From the NCBI GenBank assembly GCA_029987245.1, contig DALTWG010000048.1, positions 1 to 13,363 on the forward strand: DNA of 13,363 nt, in the 5' to 3' direction. The notes under the pieces were generated by a model. That model was not told where the DNA came from. It did not search any database and saw nothing but the letters and a program-made list of their open reading frames with translations. Source of the DNA: Methanocorpusculum sp. Its GTDB lineage: Archaea; Halobacteriota; Methanomicrobia; Methanomicrobiales; Methanocorpusculaceae. Positions 13,130 through 13,363 of the stretch are shown in pieces; the stretch's first letter is position 1, and each line of letters starts with the position of its first letter. The translations under genes and the position numbers were made by a program.

Positions 13130-13363
13130 ATGGCACGACCAAAAAAATTCAATCAGGACCATGATCTAGGCACGGTCACTATCCGTATGCCCGCAGAACT
13201 GCTGAAAACAATCGATTCGGAGTTAGCAGAGCGAAAAAACCGCGGAGAAAAAAGTACGCGCTCGGATTATATCCGTGAGGCGTGCGAGGTGTACGCAGAT
13301 TTAATCCGCTGTCCGAAATGCGGCGCGCTGAATAACAAAAAAGCTGACACGTGCGCGGAATGC
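13130..13363 (+). CDS. Ribbon-helix-helix regulator with zinc ribbon, cut by window end
   Basis: Seventy-eight codons are visible and no stop is reached, so the 3' end is missing. Residues 14-58 fit a ribbon-helix-helix DNA-binding domain: a strand TVTIRMP (15-21), helix ELLKTIDSELAERKN, and a second helix SDYIREACEVYADL. Such proteins bind DNA as dimers through the strand. After it comes a zinc-ribbon-like segment with C61, C64, C75 and C78 (CPKCG...CAEC), the last at the window edge. The pairing suggests a metal-stabilised regulator or adaptor. It is divergent from the primase-like gene with a 104-base gap between start codons, a place from which it could control both. The basic N-terminus (MARPKKF) may aid DNA contact. 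Confidence 0.8.
   Translation, partial: MARPKKFNQDHDLGTVTIRMPAELLKTIDSELAERKNRGEKSTRSDYIREACEVYADLIRCPKCGALNNKKADTCAEC

Overview
The window looks like the chromosome of a methanogenic archaeon, most likely a Methanomicrobiales member such as Methanocorpusculum (inference from gene content and base composition; no rRNA is present to settle it). Archaeal signs are an archaemetzincin, a single-subunit archaeal-type RNase HII, oligo-T terminators, TATA boxes about 25-30 bases before start codons with almost no 5' leader (leaderless genes), and GGTGA/AGGAGG ribosome sites where a leader exists.

Positions 1-8160 carry mostly housekeeping genes. An archaemetzincin gene overlaps by 8 bases a stand-alone Cas1 homologue that has lost the active-site histidine. 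An SLC13/DASS carboxylate-type transporter follows, then RNase HII on the minus strand, which diverges from a TrkA-type K+ channel regulator; the two appear to share one central TATA box. Next come an AI-2E/PerM-family membrane protein and an aspartokinase-purM gene pair whose coding regions abut.

Positions 8171-9193 (minus strand) encode a response regulator fused to an HD-GYP domain. The HD-GYP signature is intact, but the usual late Asp metal ligand is Asn. Its upstream region holds two ACTATA palindromes.

Positions 9205-13363 look accessory. An AAA ATPase-DUF4143 protein stands behind two tandem palindromes that overlap its TATA box. It is convergent with a 667-residue primase-helicase-like protein whose P-loop lysine is replaced by glycine. 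That gene is divergent from a ribbon-helix-helix/zinc-ribbon regulator cut off by the window end. Between the two convergent genes lies a long imperfect inverted repeat (arms about 74 bases, loop about 82) built around repeated GGGGCA/TGCCCC blocks that run into the 3' end of the ATPase gene. No integrase, tRNA, CRISPR array or transposase is visible, so any mobile-element reading of this part is inference.

The best candidates for something undescribed are the archaemetzincin/His-less Cas1 pair, the ATPase/primase-like/RHH cluster with its degenerate P-loop, and the GGGGCA inverted repeat.
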